Assembly: GCA_021397845.1 (NCBI GenBank)
Contig: CM038040.1
Span: 23,472,315-23,536,314, forward strand
Length of the DNA stretch: 64,000 nucleotides
Direction of reading: 5' to 3'
Origin: Areca catechu
Lineage: Eukaryota; Streptophyta; Magnoliopsida; Arecales; Arecaceae
The translations under genes and the position numbers were made by a program. Shown one piece after another: positions 12,670 to 25,100 of the stretch (the first letter of the stretch is position 1; the number at the start of each line of letters is the position of its first letter). A model generated the notes under the pieces. The model saw nothing but the letters and a program-made list of their open reading frames with translations, did no database searches and was not told where the DNA came from.

Positions 12670-13400
12670 ATTTAGGCCTCCCGTCCTTATGGGACTAGAG
12701 TTGTCAGGAGATTATTATGAGGCCTCCCCTCTATGAGCGGAAGTCCTGGCAATAATAGGGACTTCCAAAAACCTAACCATGTCTAAGAATTTTTTTTTGA
12801 AAAAAAAGGAAAGAAAAATAAAAAAGATTTTATAGAAAAAGATATAACCTACAGAATGCTTGAAGAAGAAAAACTCGAAGAAGACAGAGACCCTAAGAAG
12901 GAATTCTCAGAGAGTGGCAAAAGTGTCCTAAGGTTCAAAGAACCTTGGAAAAGGAAGAAGACTTCTTTATACAGATAACATCAACAATTATGATTTTATT
13001 CTCAGACGACGAGAGATGCTTTTGATCATGCTACATGTACAAATTATGGCTGAAGAAGGTGCGTGGCTATTCATCACATAATTGTCGAGGGATGCCGACA
13101 CATTACCTTGATCCACGAGAATGACTTTACCAGTAATAGAGGCTAGACACGTGCCAAAGGCAAAATATCCAAAGAAAAAGTGACTCAATTATGTGAATCA
13201 TTGATAGAGCCTGCCATTAATAACCATCTCTTTGAACAGTGATAGCTTTGATAACAAAATGACATTACAAATCTTTTTTCCATGACCCTCTAGAAAAACA
13301 TTAAGGACCAGCATAAAGAAAGGAAGAGGTGCTCTAGGCGACGTAACTTATCATAAATATTATATACTCCCTTACCCCAAGACAATAAAATGTCTTGAAA

Positions 13401-13416
13401 TTGAGAGAGGGGGGTA
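13401..13416 (+). other. Polypurine tract of the Tat element
   Basis: The stretch TTGAGAGAGGGGGG, ending a few bases before the 3' LTR start at 13419, is the expected priming site for plus-strand DNA synthesis. Confidence 0.7.
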
Positions 13417-13418
13417 AC

Positions 13419-14019
13419 TATTATGACAACTGATCGGACCAACTAATTAATTATAATTGGCTGATGGATGGAGATTATTAAATGGCCGAAGAACATAAGA
13501 CAAGGCCGACGATATAAAAAGTTCAATCAACTCTCCTTTGAGAAATTAGACAACATAATAACTGAATGAAATAAAGTGGTTGATGAATAAACCAATAACC
13601 AAGGCTTGCTGGTTGACGAACTGGAGATATCCGATGAAGTTGGGGAACGAAAAAACAACTGTCAAAACGAAAATAATGTTATATCAACTATCATTTATAA
13701 TAATAATAACTTAGTCCCAATGAAATGCTGTTAAAGCTAACTGAAAGGAGTTTCTCTCAACATAATTTAGGTTTTACGAATGCTTATAAATACTGGTAAG
13801 AAGGGACCTTCAGGGATAAGTTGATATTATGCTTGGAAAAATTTTGATACTAATACTTTTCTAAGATTTTCTATCTGTTTACTAGAATTCTACTGATTTA
13901 AGCATCGGAGGGTTCTTCACCAAGAAACCTCCGATCAAAAACTTGTTTTGCAAGAATTAAAGATGATCGGCTGACAATTATATCAAGAGAAGCCAATCAT
14001 TGGGGGTTTAACATCAACA
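13419..14019 (+). repeat. 3' LTR of the Tat element
   Basis: It matches the 5' LTR along its whole length, with about one difference in five positions by eye, mostly C/T and G/A changes. It is followed directly by CCATG at 14020-14024, the second target-site copy. Confidence 0.9.
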
Positions 14020-14024
14020 CCATG

Positions 14025-14925
14025 CATCATATATAAAAAAAATGATAAACCACAACATCATCTCTTCAACTTTTTATGATTTATACTTACATCTAAAAAA
14101 TTATATATATTTTTTCAATTAATCCTAAAAATCCAATTTTTGTTGCAATATAGCTCAGCTGTCTAGCAAAGCTTTAATGTTATTATTAATTTACTTTTTT
14201 ATTTAAAATAAAAAATATCAAAAATTATAAACACATTCCTTCAACATTTCATATTTTTATATATATTTTAAAAAAAAATACATTTGGCCCCCTTTTAACT
14301 ATTGTATGTACAACTGTTTAGGATATAAAATCCTTCATAATAACCATCCTATCCCACCTTCAAATACTTCATTTAAGTATCAATAATTTTTTTGTAACCA
14401 TATTCAAGAGATTTTGTTTGAAAAAAAATCAATTAAGAACATCCTTTTGTACTTTATAAAGAGCTCATACTAAAAATCATGGAAATTTTAAGTTTTTTTT
14501 TTTTTTCCTCTGCTCTCTTTTTGTTGGCCTCTCCTTCCTTTCCTTCCGAATGAAATCGCATTGAAAGCATCCATCCGGTAAGAAAGAATCAAACAAAGAA
14601 TGGGAGGGTCCCGTCTTCTTTCATTTTTACTAAAACATAGTTATTTTAGTATTTCCTACTAATAAGGATATTTACGATAGTTTCTTAGTTATAGTTATCT
14701 TATATGATCAGTATGTATTTACGGATAAGTTGGATGGCAGACCATGTTGCAATAAAAATTTAAATTATAATAACAAGGATTAAAATTTTTAAAAATAAAT
14801 ATAAATAGTGAAAAATTAAAGGGTGTTAGTTTGTTTTTTTTTTTTTTTGTTGAAAAAAAACCCATCCAAAGACTCCAGAGAGCAGCGTATTTCTTCCACC
14901 AATAATATGCCGCATTTCGCACGGC
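14025..14925. other. Intergenic DNA upstream of eRF3
   Basis: AT-rich, with several A and T runs (for example around 14500 and 14836-14850). No gene is visible. The base composition turns GC-rich sharply near 14930, which marks the proximal promoter and leader of eRF3. Confidence 0.5.
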
Positions 14926-14929
14926 CTAG

Positions 14930-15072
14930 CGAACCATTCTCTCTCCGCTAGCTACCAGCGCCGCGTGTACGCGATCCTGCGCTTTTCGCCGCCGCGTCCT
15001 CTCCGCTTGCGATAAAACCCTAGGCGCCGGAGAGGAGGGCTCCAAAGGCCCCTTCGCCGCCCTCGTAAAGAG
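14930..15072 (+). promoter_or_regulatory. Proximal promoter / 5' leader of eRF3 with telo-box
   Basis: GC-rich stretch directly before the eRF3 start. It contains AAACCCTAG at 15015-15023, a telo-box. Such boxes are common near the transcription start of plant genes for the translation apparatus, so the site fits the gene. CT-rich words (CTCTCTCCG, CCTCTCCGC) resemble plant initiator-type sequences. I see no clear TATA box at the right distance, and the transcription start is not fixed by the sequence. No upstream ATG is visible in the last 100 bases before the start codon. Confidence 0.5.
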
Positions 15073-15232
15073 ATGGAGGAAGGAGCGAGAGCGGAGATCG
15101 CTCCTCAACCTCCCGCCCTCGTCGACGACGGCGAGATCAATGACTGGAGCAAGGAGGATGACGAGCCCATGGAGGAGGTTCGACCCCCCGCCTCTGCGGC
15201 CGATGATACTCTGGCTACTCCTCCCGCCGAAG
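15073..15232 (+). CDS. ERF3A: eRF3 exon 1
   Basis: Encodes residues 1-53 and the first base of codon 54, from the start MEEGARAEIAPQ. The segment is acidic and Pro/Ala-rich, as in the divergent N-terminal extension of plant eRF3. The donor is GAAG|GTTCGT. The ATG context AAGAGATGG is good (G at +4). Confidence 0.85.
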
Positions 15233-16123
15233 GTTCGTTCGACACTGTAAACCCTACTATTGGATTCCGGTAGAATTATCCGTGGATTTAGCTGTCGTCT
15301 TGTTGGAAAGATGATACGTTTCTTTGATATGATGTTTTGTTCGACGTGGGATTGCAATACTAGAACTCAGATCATTCGGTTTGTAACTTCATTTATGGTT
15401 TTTGTTCGGAAATAATTTGGCTCGATGTTCCTTTGGATGCTGGATTCTTGCGCAAGCCTCATTCTTCCACAGAATTTTTATTTTCATGATGCGGAATTTT
15501 GAATCCCATCTTAGTATCTTTTGCTTTTTTTTTTTTTTTTTGCAAAAAAGATTTCGTTTCGTGGTTTGTCCAACAAAAGGGAAAATGTAAGGGATAAAAG
15601 GCGAACAAGTTAGTATCATCTTTTGCTTTTTTTGTTCTAGAATTTATTGGAAATTGCTACTGATTGCTACGGCATTTGTTATGTATGATATGAAAGGTTA
15701 CCGATCCCTTTTCCCCCATACGCCAAGATGATGCACCGAGTGTCTGCAAAAGCAACAAATTATATTCAGGAGGCTCTTGGCTATTAATATAGTTATTTTG
15801 TGCGAGAACATTTTTAGCATCAGGGTTCTATATGTGTTGATCACGAATCAAAGCTCGAATTTGCAAAGCATTTGTTTTAACGTGGCTAATGTGGCATTGA
15901 TCTGGCTGTCATTGCTTTTGATTTTGTAATTGGATCCAGGGAATAATGGTCTCTATGACATGTAATTTTGTTATCCTTAGCTGAAGAGCGATCTTATGTC
16001 ATATCACTCTTTTCAAAATCATAGTCTCTTTTTGATGCCATCCATTTTTCTTGTTTGATTTTGTATGAATTTTTGCAACTTCTCAAAATTCAGAAAAAGA
16101 GAAAAGGGATAACTATGCGGTCA

Positions 16124-16169
<46 letters not shown>

Positions 16170-19100
16170 ACATACAATACAATCTCCCATCCATGCGCAA
16201 TGGTTTATACCCTCCCAAGAAAAGGTTCTGGACTCAAAAAAGCTTTTTAGATCAATTTCTTCCTCTTATGTTTGCAATCCTACTGTTGTCTGTTTTCTCG
16301 AATGAGAGATCCACTTGACCAGTCATCCAGAGTTTGGAACCAGTAATTAGAGCTTGGACAGTTAGTTGGGTGAGCATGGTCAGACCTCTTGTCAACGACT
16401 TCTCTTTTTCCAGTTACAGTAGTTCAGGGAGGTTTGGGAAAAACAACCTCAAAGTCAAGGAAGGAAAAAAAAAAAAAAAAAAAACTTTTGAACAACTTTT
16501 TAGGTGGGATGACATACTGTCTTGGCTGAAAGATGAGTGCATGATGTCTCTCCTGCAGATTACTTGAGCAAACTGACCATAAATTATCGGACTCTCCTCT
16601 CATTTCTTTTAGCATTTACAAATCTTTAAGCCAAAAAGCACCTTGCTACTAAGTCAGTCCCTTCAGATATTTCTTGTAATATAGGGGCAAGTTTGCTCAA
16701 GGTCTTTGGTTTCTAAGATGTCATCCATCTCGTAAGGTGTCTGATACTGAGGCGGACCAAGATCTTTGTTTATCTCACCCAAGATAGGTCATTGAGTAAA
16801 TAGGAAGATCAAAATTTTCGAGATCTTAGGCAATGCTATAGGAACCAATACTTATCTTGGTTGATGTAGTAATTGAGATTAGCTAAGATATTAAGACAGG
16901 GAGTTTAGTATTTGACAGTCGAGACATTAATTTAAGATTCTAAAAGAAATTAGGAGATCTTGGCCTATATTCTGATATCATATTGATGATATATCAGGAT
17001 ATCTTGCTTTATATGGGCTGAGATATAGGTTCTATTTTATTTGTGGCTGCCCAATATCTATACAAACTGATATCTTGGCCGAGATGAAAGCCTAGAGTTA
17101 GCTTGGTTCTTGCAAACTCAGTTCAGGAGACTGTTGTAGTTGTCCCGTTGGCATTTGCTTTGTTCATTGAGAGTTTTTAAGTTTAGGTAAATCTATTTAT
17201 CTTATGTTCCAAAAGTAATTGGAATGGTTAACAATAATGAAACTGATTTAAAGTGCTGAATAACCTGTTAATTAATAATTTGGACCATTCTGGCTATACC
17301 ATTGGTGTTTCTTGCTTACGATGGCTGACTTGCCAAAAAAAAGACTAGTATGTGCTTTAAATACTCTTATATGATAGACTGATGAAAGTATTGGTTGGGT
17401 GTTGTGGTACCACCTACTTTAATATTACTTGTTGGGAAATCTCTTATACGAAATATGGATTTTTGTGCTCAAAATTATGATATCGTTGTTGATGCTGCAA
17501 AAAAGGAAGAGGAGAAAATAAAATAGAAAATATAATCAATAGGGCATGTAAGGTTTTATTATAAAAAAAATTATAAAGGAGATCTTACACTCTCATCCTT
17601 TATAAAAAAACTTAGCAAGAAATCCAAAAATTCCTTTTAGACACTCTCATCCTTTATAAAAAACTCAACAAAAAATACAAAAATTTCTTTCATAAGTTCT
17701 CAAACTCTCAAGGAGACTCTCTAGTCCCTACGGGCTTTCTCTACTGCTATCACACCTTTTCTGACTCTTTGTCCCTTTTATAGATGCTAGGACCATAGAT
17801 TGGTCTCCCTGTCGAAGAGCATTTTGATAGAACTCTAGATGTCCAAACCGTGTCAAAAAAAGGCTTATAAGTTCGTGTACAATTGTTATTTGACTCCTTG
17901 AAAGTTGTCAGCCATTCGATCGTTAACAAATGTATGAGAATCCTGCTGGGTCAAACCTGAATCATGTTGAAATGCCCCCGGTCATCGGATCTTGTCCACG
18001 GTCGGGCGGAGTTGTCCGATCATACAAAATTAAGTTGTAGACCGCGATAAAAGCTCCCTGGACTATGCCAATTTTCATGGATTGCATGAAACGTCCATGT
18101 GGACCGAGTGAAATGCGGTTCACTGGATCATGGGCATGCACCGTGCGCTTGGGTGCCTATGCATTGAGCCATGTTGGCCTGGGTTGTGCCTGCATGTCCG
18201 CATGTTGGGTTGCGCTCTGTGCAGGCATGTGCACAAGTTTGCTGGCTTTGCATGCTTGTGGGCCCCCTTTCGCATCCCAAGCCTCGCTGCGCCCTTGCAT
18301 GTGCTCCATTCTGAGTCTTTTTGCCTGGATTTTGTTCTAGTGGACCGAATCGAGGCATTCTTTTCAACATTCTCTATCTCGATACGACGTTTGACCTCTA
18401 TCTAATCTTTTGAGAGCTCTTGAAAGATCTCGTCCCTATGTCCTGGACAAACACTTACTACTTGCAGATGGACAAACATAGAAATCGAGCCAGGACATTC
18501 AATCTCATTTCTGTTGTGTGCTGTGTTCATTTTGACTCGAGACTTGTTCGGTATAGTTTCATGTGGTTATAGGAATTTTATTGTGCGATATCGTCTGTCA
18601 TCCTCCTAAGTCTTTTGTCTCGTGCCCGATCCATCTGCATCTAGAACTTCATCTCGCGCGAGCTCTACCTTGCACCAGAGACTCCATCTCGTATTGAACT
18701 CCTTATCAGGATGTAGTGTTCTCTCTGCTTCTTTCTATTCATGATGATCCTATTGCCATGGATAATCTTTAGGATTCCATCACCAGCTCTCCACATATAG
18801 TTATTTGAATTCAGTTTATTTAGTGAGATTAGATTCTTGCTAAAGTCGGGTATGTATCAGACCTCGTCTAGTTTTCTTAATGTTCCATCATGAAGCTTTA
18901 AGTTGATTGTTCCTTTGTCCTTAATCATACGACTTGATCCATCTAGTAGGTGGACAGCATCCTCTCTACTCTTTAGAGAATCGAACAACTCTTCTTTACA
19001 ACATACATGATGGAAATATATATAATTTAAAATTCACTATTGGAAAGAAAGAGTTACCTTCTCGAATATCAGAGCGTCTCATCGTATCTGTCACTATCGC

Positions 19101-22100
19101 TATCATTGATCATTGCTGTAGTAACCATCATTCGATTTTTGAGTTGCAGGCAATCTTTGATACGATGCCCCAACTCGTTGTACCGGTAACACTTGATCTT
19201 GTTAGTGTCCTTGGACTTGGATCCGGACCACTCACCATCGATCCTCTGCCACTTTGTCCTATATCGCCATCTCCTTCATAGACCATCAATGCTGAGCTCC
19301 TGCTTGAACTCGAAGCTTGGTTTTCTCATCTAAGTACCTTATTCTGAAGAAGTGCTGAAGGGACTTCCTATATCTTGATGGTGCTTTTTTTCATTAGAAG
19401 AGCTATTATCAAGGATTCAAAGAAGTACAAAAATGACGATGGCAAGATCAACGTTTTGGTTTTTTGTTCAACCTTCTCACATATACTGAGAAGATCGATG
19501 AGGATTCTTTGGAACTTACTTTGATGCTCTTGCATGCTTTGTCGTTTGCTCATCCACAGGTGATAGAATTGCTTTCAAAAAAAGAGTGCATTGGTGATAG
19601 ACTTTATCTTGTACAATTCCTTGAGCTTCGTCCATATCGTCGTAGGGAAGCCTCGCTCAACATATGGATCATCATATCATTCGCCAAATACAAGTGGATC
19701 ATACTCATTACCTGCATTTGAAGCTGCTCCCAAATCTTGTCCGCTTGTTAGAGAGAGAAATTATTCTTCCCATCGAACTGGTTGATGTTGACTTTGATTG
19801 TGCGCGTCTTCTCCATTTTCTTCAATCTTGATTAATACAGACAACCCGGACAACCTAGGACTTTGATACCAATTATTGTTGTATCATCTATTCTGATACC
19901 ACTTGAAAAATTTTTTGTGTGAAATATAAATCCTCGTGTCCAAAATCATGATGCTGTTGTTAATGCCGCAAGAGAAGGAAGAAGAAAAAATAGAATAGAA
20001 AACAAAATCAAGGGGCATGCAAGCTTTTACTATGAGAAAAATTACAAAGGAGATTTTACACTCTCACCCTGTACAAAAAATTCAACAAGAAATCCAAAAA
20101 TCTCTCTTATAATCTTCAAACTCTCAAGGAGACCCTCTGGCGCCCCCTATAGGCTTTCTCTACCTTTACTATAGTCTCTTTGATTCTCTATCTCTCTTTT
20201 TATAGACCTTGGGACCGTATACTGGTCTCCCTGTCAAAGAGCACTCGATAGAATTTTAGAGGTTCAAACTGCGTTGAAAAAAAAGGCTTCTAAGTTCGTG
20301 TACAAGTGTTATTTGACTTCCTAGAAGTTGTCAGCTATTCGATCATCAACAAACGTGCGAGAAACCCGTTGGGTCAAACCTGAATCATGTCGGAACCCCC
20401 TCAGCCATCGGATCTCACCCGGGATCGTGTGGAGCAGTCTGATCATGCAAAACCGAGCTGTAGACCACGATAAAAGCTTCCTGGACCGCACCAATTTTCA
20501 TGGATTGCGTGAAACGTCCCCGTGGACCTTGCAAAATCCAGTCCCGTGGACAGCTTGCCCACGTGTCTGTGTGCTGGGCCGCATGCCCGCCTGGGCTGCA
20601 CCCGTGCTGGGCTGTGTCGGCCTCAGTTGTGCGCCTGGGCCACGCTCTATGTGGGCCTGTGCGCAGGTTTGCAAGCTCTGCATGCCTGTGGGCCCCCTTT
20701 TGCACTTCGGGCCTCCCTGCGCTCCTGCAAGTGCTCCATTCTGAGTCTTCTCATTTGGGTTTCGTTCTAGTGGGCTAAATCGAGGCATTCTTCTCAATAC
20801 TAGGTGCTACCTAACTAATGCACTCTTTCTGTGGACATAATTATGTCAAAGATCTGTCATCATGTTTTTGTATTCTGTTATGATTTCAATTTAGTGTCGT
20901 TATGTCAACTGTTGTTATCCGATGAAATTTATAAAGAATGGTTGGCCACATGTGAGGAGGCAAGCTCTGTAATCTGCTTCATGCATTTTGTGTAATGATA
21001 GCTGAGGATCTTTGTGATGATAAAATACAATCTTCAAAGACTAACCATAATAGTAATCAACGAGCCTTCTCCCATCAATTCCAGATCATTTTTTTTACCT
21101 TACCTTCTTTCACAATCATTATTTTGAAGGAGATGATAACACAATTGTCTCCTTTATTTGTTTGACTGCTTTTGTAGATGAGCTAGATCAGAATAGAAGC
21201 CGACAGGCGTAATGCTTTTCCTTAGTGCCATAATGGGCTTTTCCTTTCAGTCGAACGACTAAATTTTGTCATGTTATTTGTTGCCCTTGAATATCTCTTC
21301 TTTCTTGCTATCCAAATTCCCAACAAACTCCCAAAGAGCATTGTTTGAATATCTGAATTCCAATCATGAATGACAGCTTCCAAACAGTCCTACCTAGATA
21401 ACATACCTGCTTTAGAATGTACCTGTAATCTCGAACCTGCACTCACTTTCTGAATGCTTCCTTATTTAAAGTGTTTCTAAAGTGTCTACTTCCTTGCACC
21501 TACACTTGCACTTGCTCGCATACCTACTCTCAATTATAGCAACTAAGAATGGAGTCTAATTACCAAAAACACTCCCATGCTCATTAACTAATTGTTGAAA
21601 GTGGGACCAATATACAAGAAATTCATAAATTATTTTGCTTCCTTGCAAAACACACATGTAAGCTATAACACCAGTTTATTTTTTGAACCATCATTGTTGT
21701 TCCAGTAGAATATTAACTGCTAGCTTTTTCTAGTAAGCCAGAAAGAAGGAAAACTTGTTTAAAGAATTTCTCATCCATTTGTTACAGGATAATATCATGT
21801 GCCTTTATTGTTATGAGACTTTTCTAAAAGTCTAGCCTTAATCAATGCTGATGTTTACTTCTTTTCTTTTTTGCAGATGTCAAAGTTATTCAGTCAAACC
21901 TTCAGTCCTTGCAGTTGGAGACAAAAGGTGCAATGTCCTATGTAGATTTGCAATTATAGTCTAGTTGATAGGAAATTTTGTTTCGAGAAACATAGGTTCA
22001 GCAGATAGATTTTCAAAAATTCTTCTTTCGTTTTATAGTAGTTGATGATTACCATGGCCATAATTAGGAAATGATCATTCAACTACTTATGAGTTGGCTT

Positions 22101-25100
22101 TTGGATCACTGTTTTCTGTTTTTACCTTAGTCCTGGCCTACCAATGTATTAAGAATCTTTAGATTAAGGCCTTCCAGTTACTTTTCCTGAGCCGTTGAAC
22201 AGATCTGATATTGCTTGATCTTCGTCCTCATCATTTATACTTCGTGGTGTTCTTTTTCTTCATGTAATGCTTATTTGGTTAAAATCACAGTGAAAGATAA
22301 GGAGGCGGTTGCAACGGAGGAAGTTGAAGAGCTGGATGAAACAGAAGAAAACGATAAACGACACCTAAATGTCGTTTTCATCGGTCATGTTGGTATGTAA
22401 GGATGTGGCTTTCTTCTGCTTCACCTTGTTGTGTTTTGTAAAAGGACCTTTAATGGTTGTTGGTATATTTCCACCATGTTATCTTATTATATTTGCTGTT
22501 TTATATTTCTTTTATCTTCGAACTAGTTGTGATATCTTTCCCCTGGAGTTTACTAGATTCTGGTTTAGATATACACCATATTGTTTCATCTCATTAGTCA
22601 TCACTTTTAGAGTCTGAAATGTTTCTTCCAATTCATTCTGGTTTCCTTTTCAATTGTTACAAGGCATAACACATGCCCATATAATATATTTTTTTCACGG
22701 TGCACATGATTCCAGAATTGCTCAATGAGACAAAGCATAGTTAATTGTGGATGGGATCTTGCATTTTTCATGATCAATTTGCTAATTTTGAAAATGATTC
22801 AAGCAAGGATTTAGGTCCCGGCGGGACATCCCATGGGACACCGTGACGGGATACCATCCCATGTATCGGGAGCAAGATATCCTGCCAGCATCCTAGTGCC
22901 CCAATCGGGATATCTTGGAACATTTCCTATCCCGAGTGTCGGGACAAGGCAGGACGCTAACACGTCCCATTCCAGAAAAAAACCAGGACAGCCCTGTCCC
23001 ATGGGATTTAAAACCTTGGATTCAAGATCAGCGAAAAATGTTTGGGATATGTCTCAGATTTCAATTCAACAAACATGTAAATTTGAGTTCATTGAGAGTC
23101 ATGTTTGCATTTCAAGTTCCAGTTCTTTGGAATTTGTTAATTACATTTTGAATTTGCACAAGCTCGGGAGAGAGATGATGTAGAACCAAAATGTCTAAAT
23201 GGTAGCTCAGTGTTCTCTGATGAAAGATTTTCGTTTATTCTTGATCCTTATTTCTCCTAGTTTTCTGATACAGATCATAAGTCTATGTAGCGTGGGTTAC
23301 ATGGCTGGAATGCTCCTGTTAGTTGTATTCCTTGTATACTATAAGTACCAACTTCGGAGTTTCATATGACTTTGAGGGATCTATCATGATTGTATATGCT
23401 CTTTTACTGCATTCTCACTTCTAATCTGATATTATTGCATGGACCATTGATCTTGTGAAGATCAGTTAATGTGTTGACTGCTTTCATCATTCTAATTCAC
23501 ATTAATTGTTATATTAACAAAAGCGGCTAATAGATCATATCTGCTTAAAGCATTTGCTTATTTCCATGGACGCAGATGCTGGTAAGTCTACAACTGGAGG
23601 CCAGATACTTTTCCTCAGTGGTGAGGTTGATGACCGAACTATACAGAAATATGAGAAGGAAGCAAAAGATAAAAGTAGAGAAAGCTGGTATGCTCTTGTT
23701 GTACCTCATGATTTGTTGTGCTTTTTTGTCACTGAGGTGGTGCTATTTTGTTCTCTCTACATACTATATATTGCAACATGTCACAAAGTCTGTCACTATT
23801 ATAAATATTGTCTACTCTATCTGTTGTGTGTTGTTGACAATGATATAATTTGAATATTATCATATTAAAAGTTCGAATATTCTTCACAGTTTTTTTCTAT
23901 TGTTCTAATGGTAGCAATATGCTTATTGATTGATGGTCTTGCCAAGTTATATTTATTTAAAAGAAGACATGCAGTCCTACACTCTGATCTACACGTAGTT
24001 GGAGTCCCTGATTTCTGCTGTATTAGGGAATAATGCTTCCATTAACAGTTCAGTATTGTGCTGCCTATGCCAACAAGCAAAGACCACCTTGTCATGCTAG
24101 ATATTGCCTGCTGCAAGAGTATATGGATGCATATATTTATACATCATCAGGAAGTTGAAATCACATGTACCTGAAGGATGATGAATTCACAACTTAAGCT
24201 TGATGACATGATTGAGAAAGATCAGTAAATCTTTATAAAGTCAGTTGACTGACAGATATATTTAAGCCATATCGGGGTTTATGATGTTATGATTTTTACT
24301 TCTTTGTACCATATATTTACATTATGAAGACAGTAATAGCTCTGTACTATATTTTCTAGAGATGAAGCTTTAATTTTCTTTTTCTTTTTGGGGCTGATTT
24401 TCGGGGATTCCAAAAGTTTCTGGGAGTATTGAGAATTTTGATTTGAATATTGTTCATTTCAATAATCTTCTGGAGAGTGGAATAGTGACAGTGATGTTTT
24501 GATTTAGGCTATGGGATAATATATTTTTGACTTCCAAGTGTAAGGATGCAGTTTTTGACCGTGAAGAGGTATTATAGAATCCAAATTAGTTGGGTGGGTA
24601 GTTAACCTGAGTTCTAATTTTTTTCATGAGATTGATGATAATTCTTATTGGTAGCTCCAAATGCATGGGAGGGATGGAAGGAAAGAGGGTTATGGTAAAA
24701 GAAGGTATTGGATAAACAATAAATTTGTCTTGTTTGTTAGAGTATAAAAAGAAGCCTTCTTTTTTGTATATTACATGAGCCTTTGGTGGGTCATGTGGAA
24801 GTTTAGTAGAGTTCTTATAAAAGGATGAATACTAAATGGATACGAAATAATTGATGGTCTCCTGTTGCAGTAGATTAATGTCACAGAGACTAATTGATCC
24901 CCTCGTAGAAGCTATACCATGAGCCTTCCCCTCTCTGGCAAACTTCAGAATGCCTTGCCAGCACCATGTCAAGAACATCCTCTATTCTTGCCATGCAGTT
25001 TTGTACATGTGGAGACTGATAAAAATCCAACGATGTCAGTGTGTGAGAACCTAAGAAATTTTAGGGGATATAGTTGTGTGACACATTGCATTGTAGACAG

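Larger units (their letters stand above)
3610..14019 (+). mobile_element. Ty3/gypsy LTR retrotransposon, Tat lineage, complete but dead
   Basis: This is a full-length element of about 10.4 kb. The two LTRs are about 600 bp each (3610-4209 and 13419-14019) and by eye about four-fifths identical. Both are flanked by the same 5-bp word CCATG (3605-3609 and 14020-14024), a classic target-site duplication. Domain order on the + strand is gag, protease, reverse transcriptase, RNase H, integrase, which is the Ty3/gypsy order. Tat affinity rests on the gag and protease wording, the long region between integrase and the 3' LTR, a tandem array there, and an antisense ORF. Many stops and frameshifts break every domain, so it cannot encode its own movement. 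LTR differences are mostly transitions, as expected of an old methylated copy. Confidence 0.92.
17430..20799 (-). mobile_element. Copia LTR retrotransposon with internal deletion
   Basis: Two GC-rich direct repeats of about 0.9 kb (17430-18369 and about 19904-20799) bracket only about 1.5 kb of internal DNA. The element reads on the - strand, so the right copy is its 5' LTR. Directly inside that LTR, the - strand reads TGGTATCAGAA, a primer site for initiator methionine tRNA as in Copia elements. The internal part encodes gag remnants, a degenerate zinc knuckle and the Copia protease region; integrase, RT and RNase H are missing. It lies antisense within eRF3 intron 1. A clean target-site duplication was not found. 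Confidence 0.85.
15233..21876 (+). other. eRF3 intron 1 (6.6 kb)
   Basis: Long first intron. It holds a T-run near 15524, a CT/CA microsatellite at 16124-16166, an A20 run at 16465-16484, and a defective Copia element at 17430-20799. The remaining parts (15600-16100, 16500-17400 and 20800-21870) show no gene-like frames. Confidence 0.8.

Noticed and set aside
18065..18405. Cys-rich frames repeated at 20328-20797
   Set aside because: They fall inside the GC-rich parts of the two Copia LTRs, are open on both strands, and are duplicated only because LTRs are duplicated.
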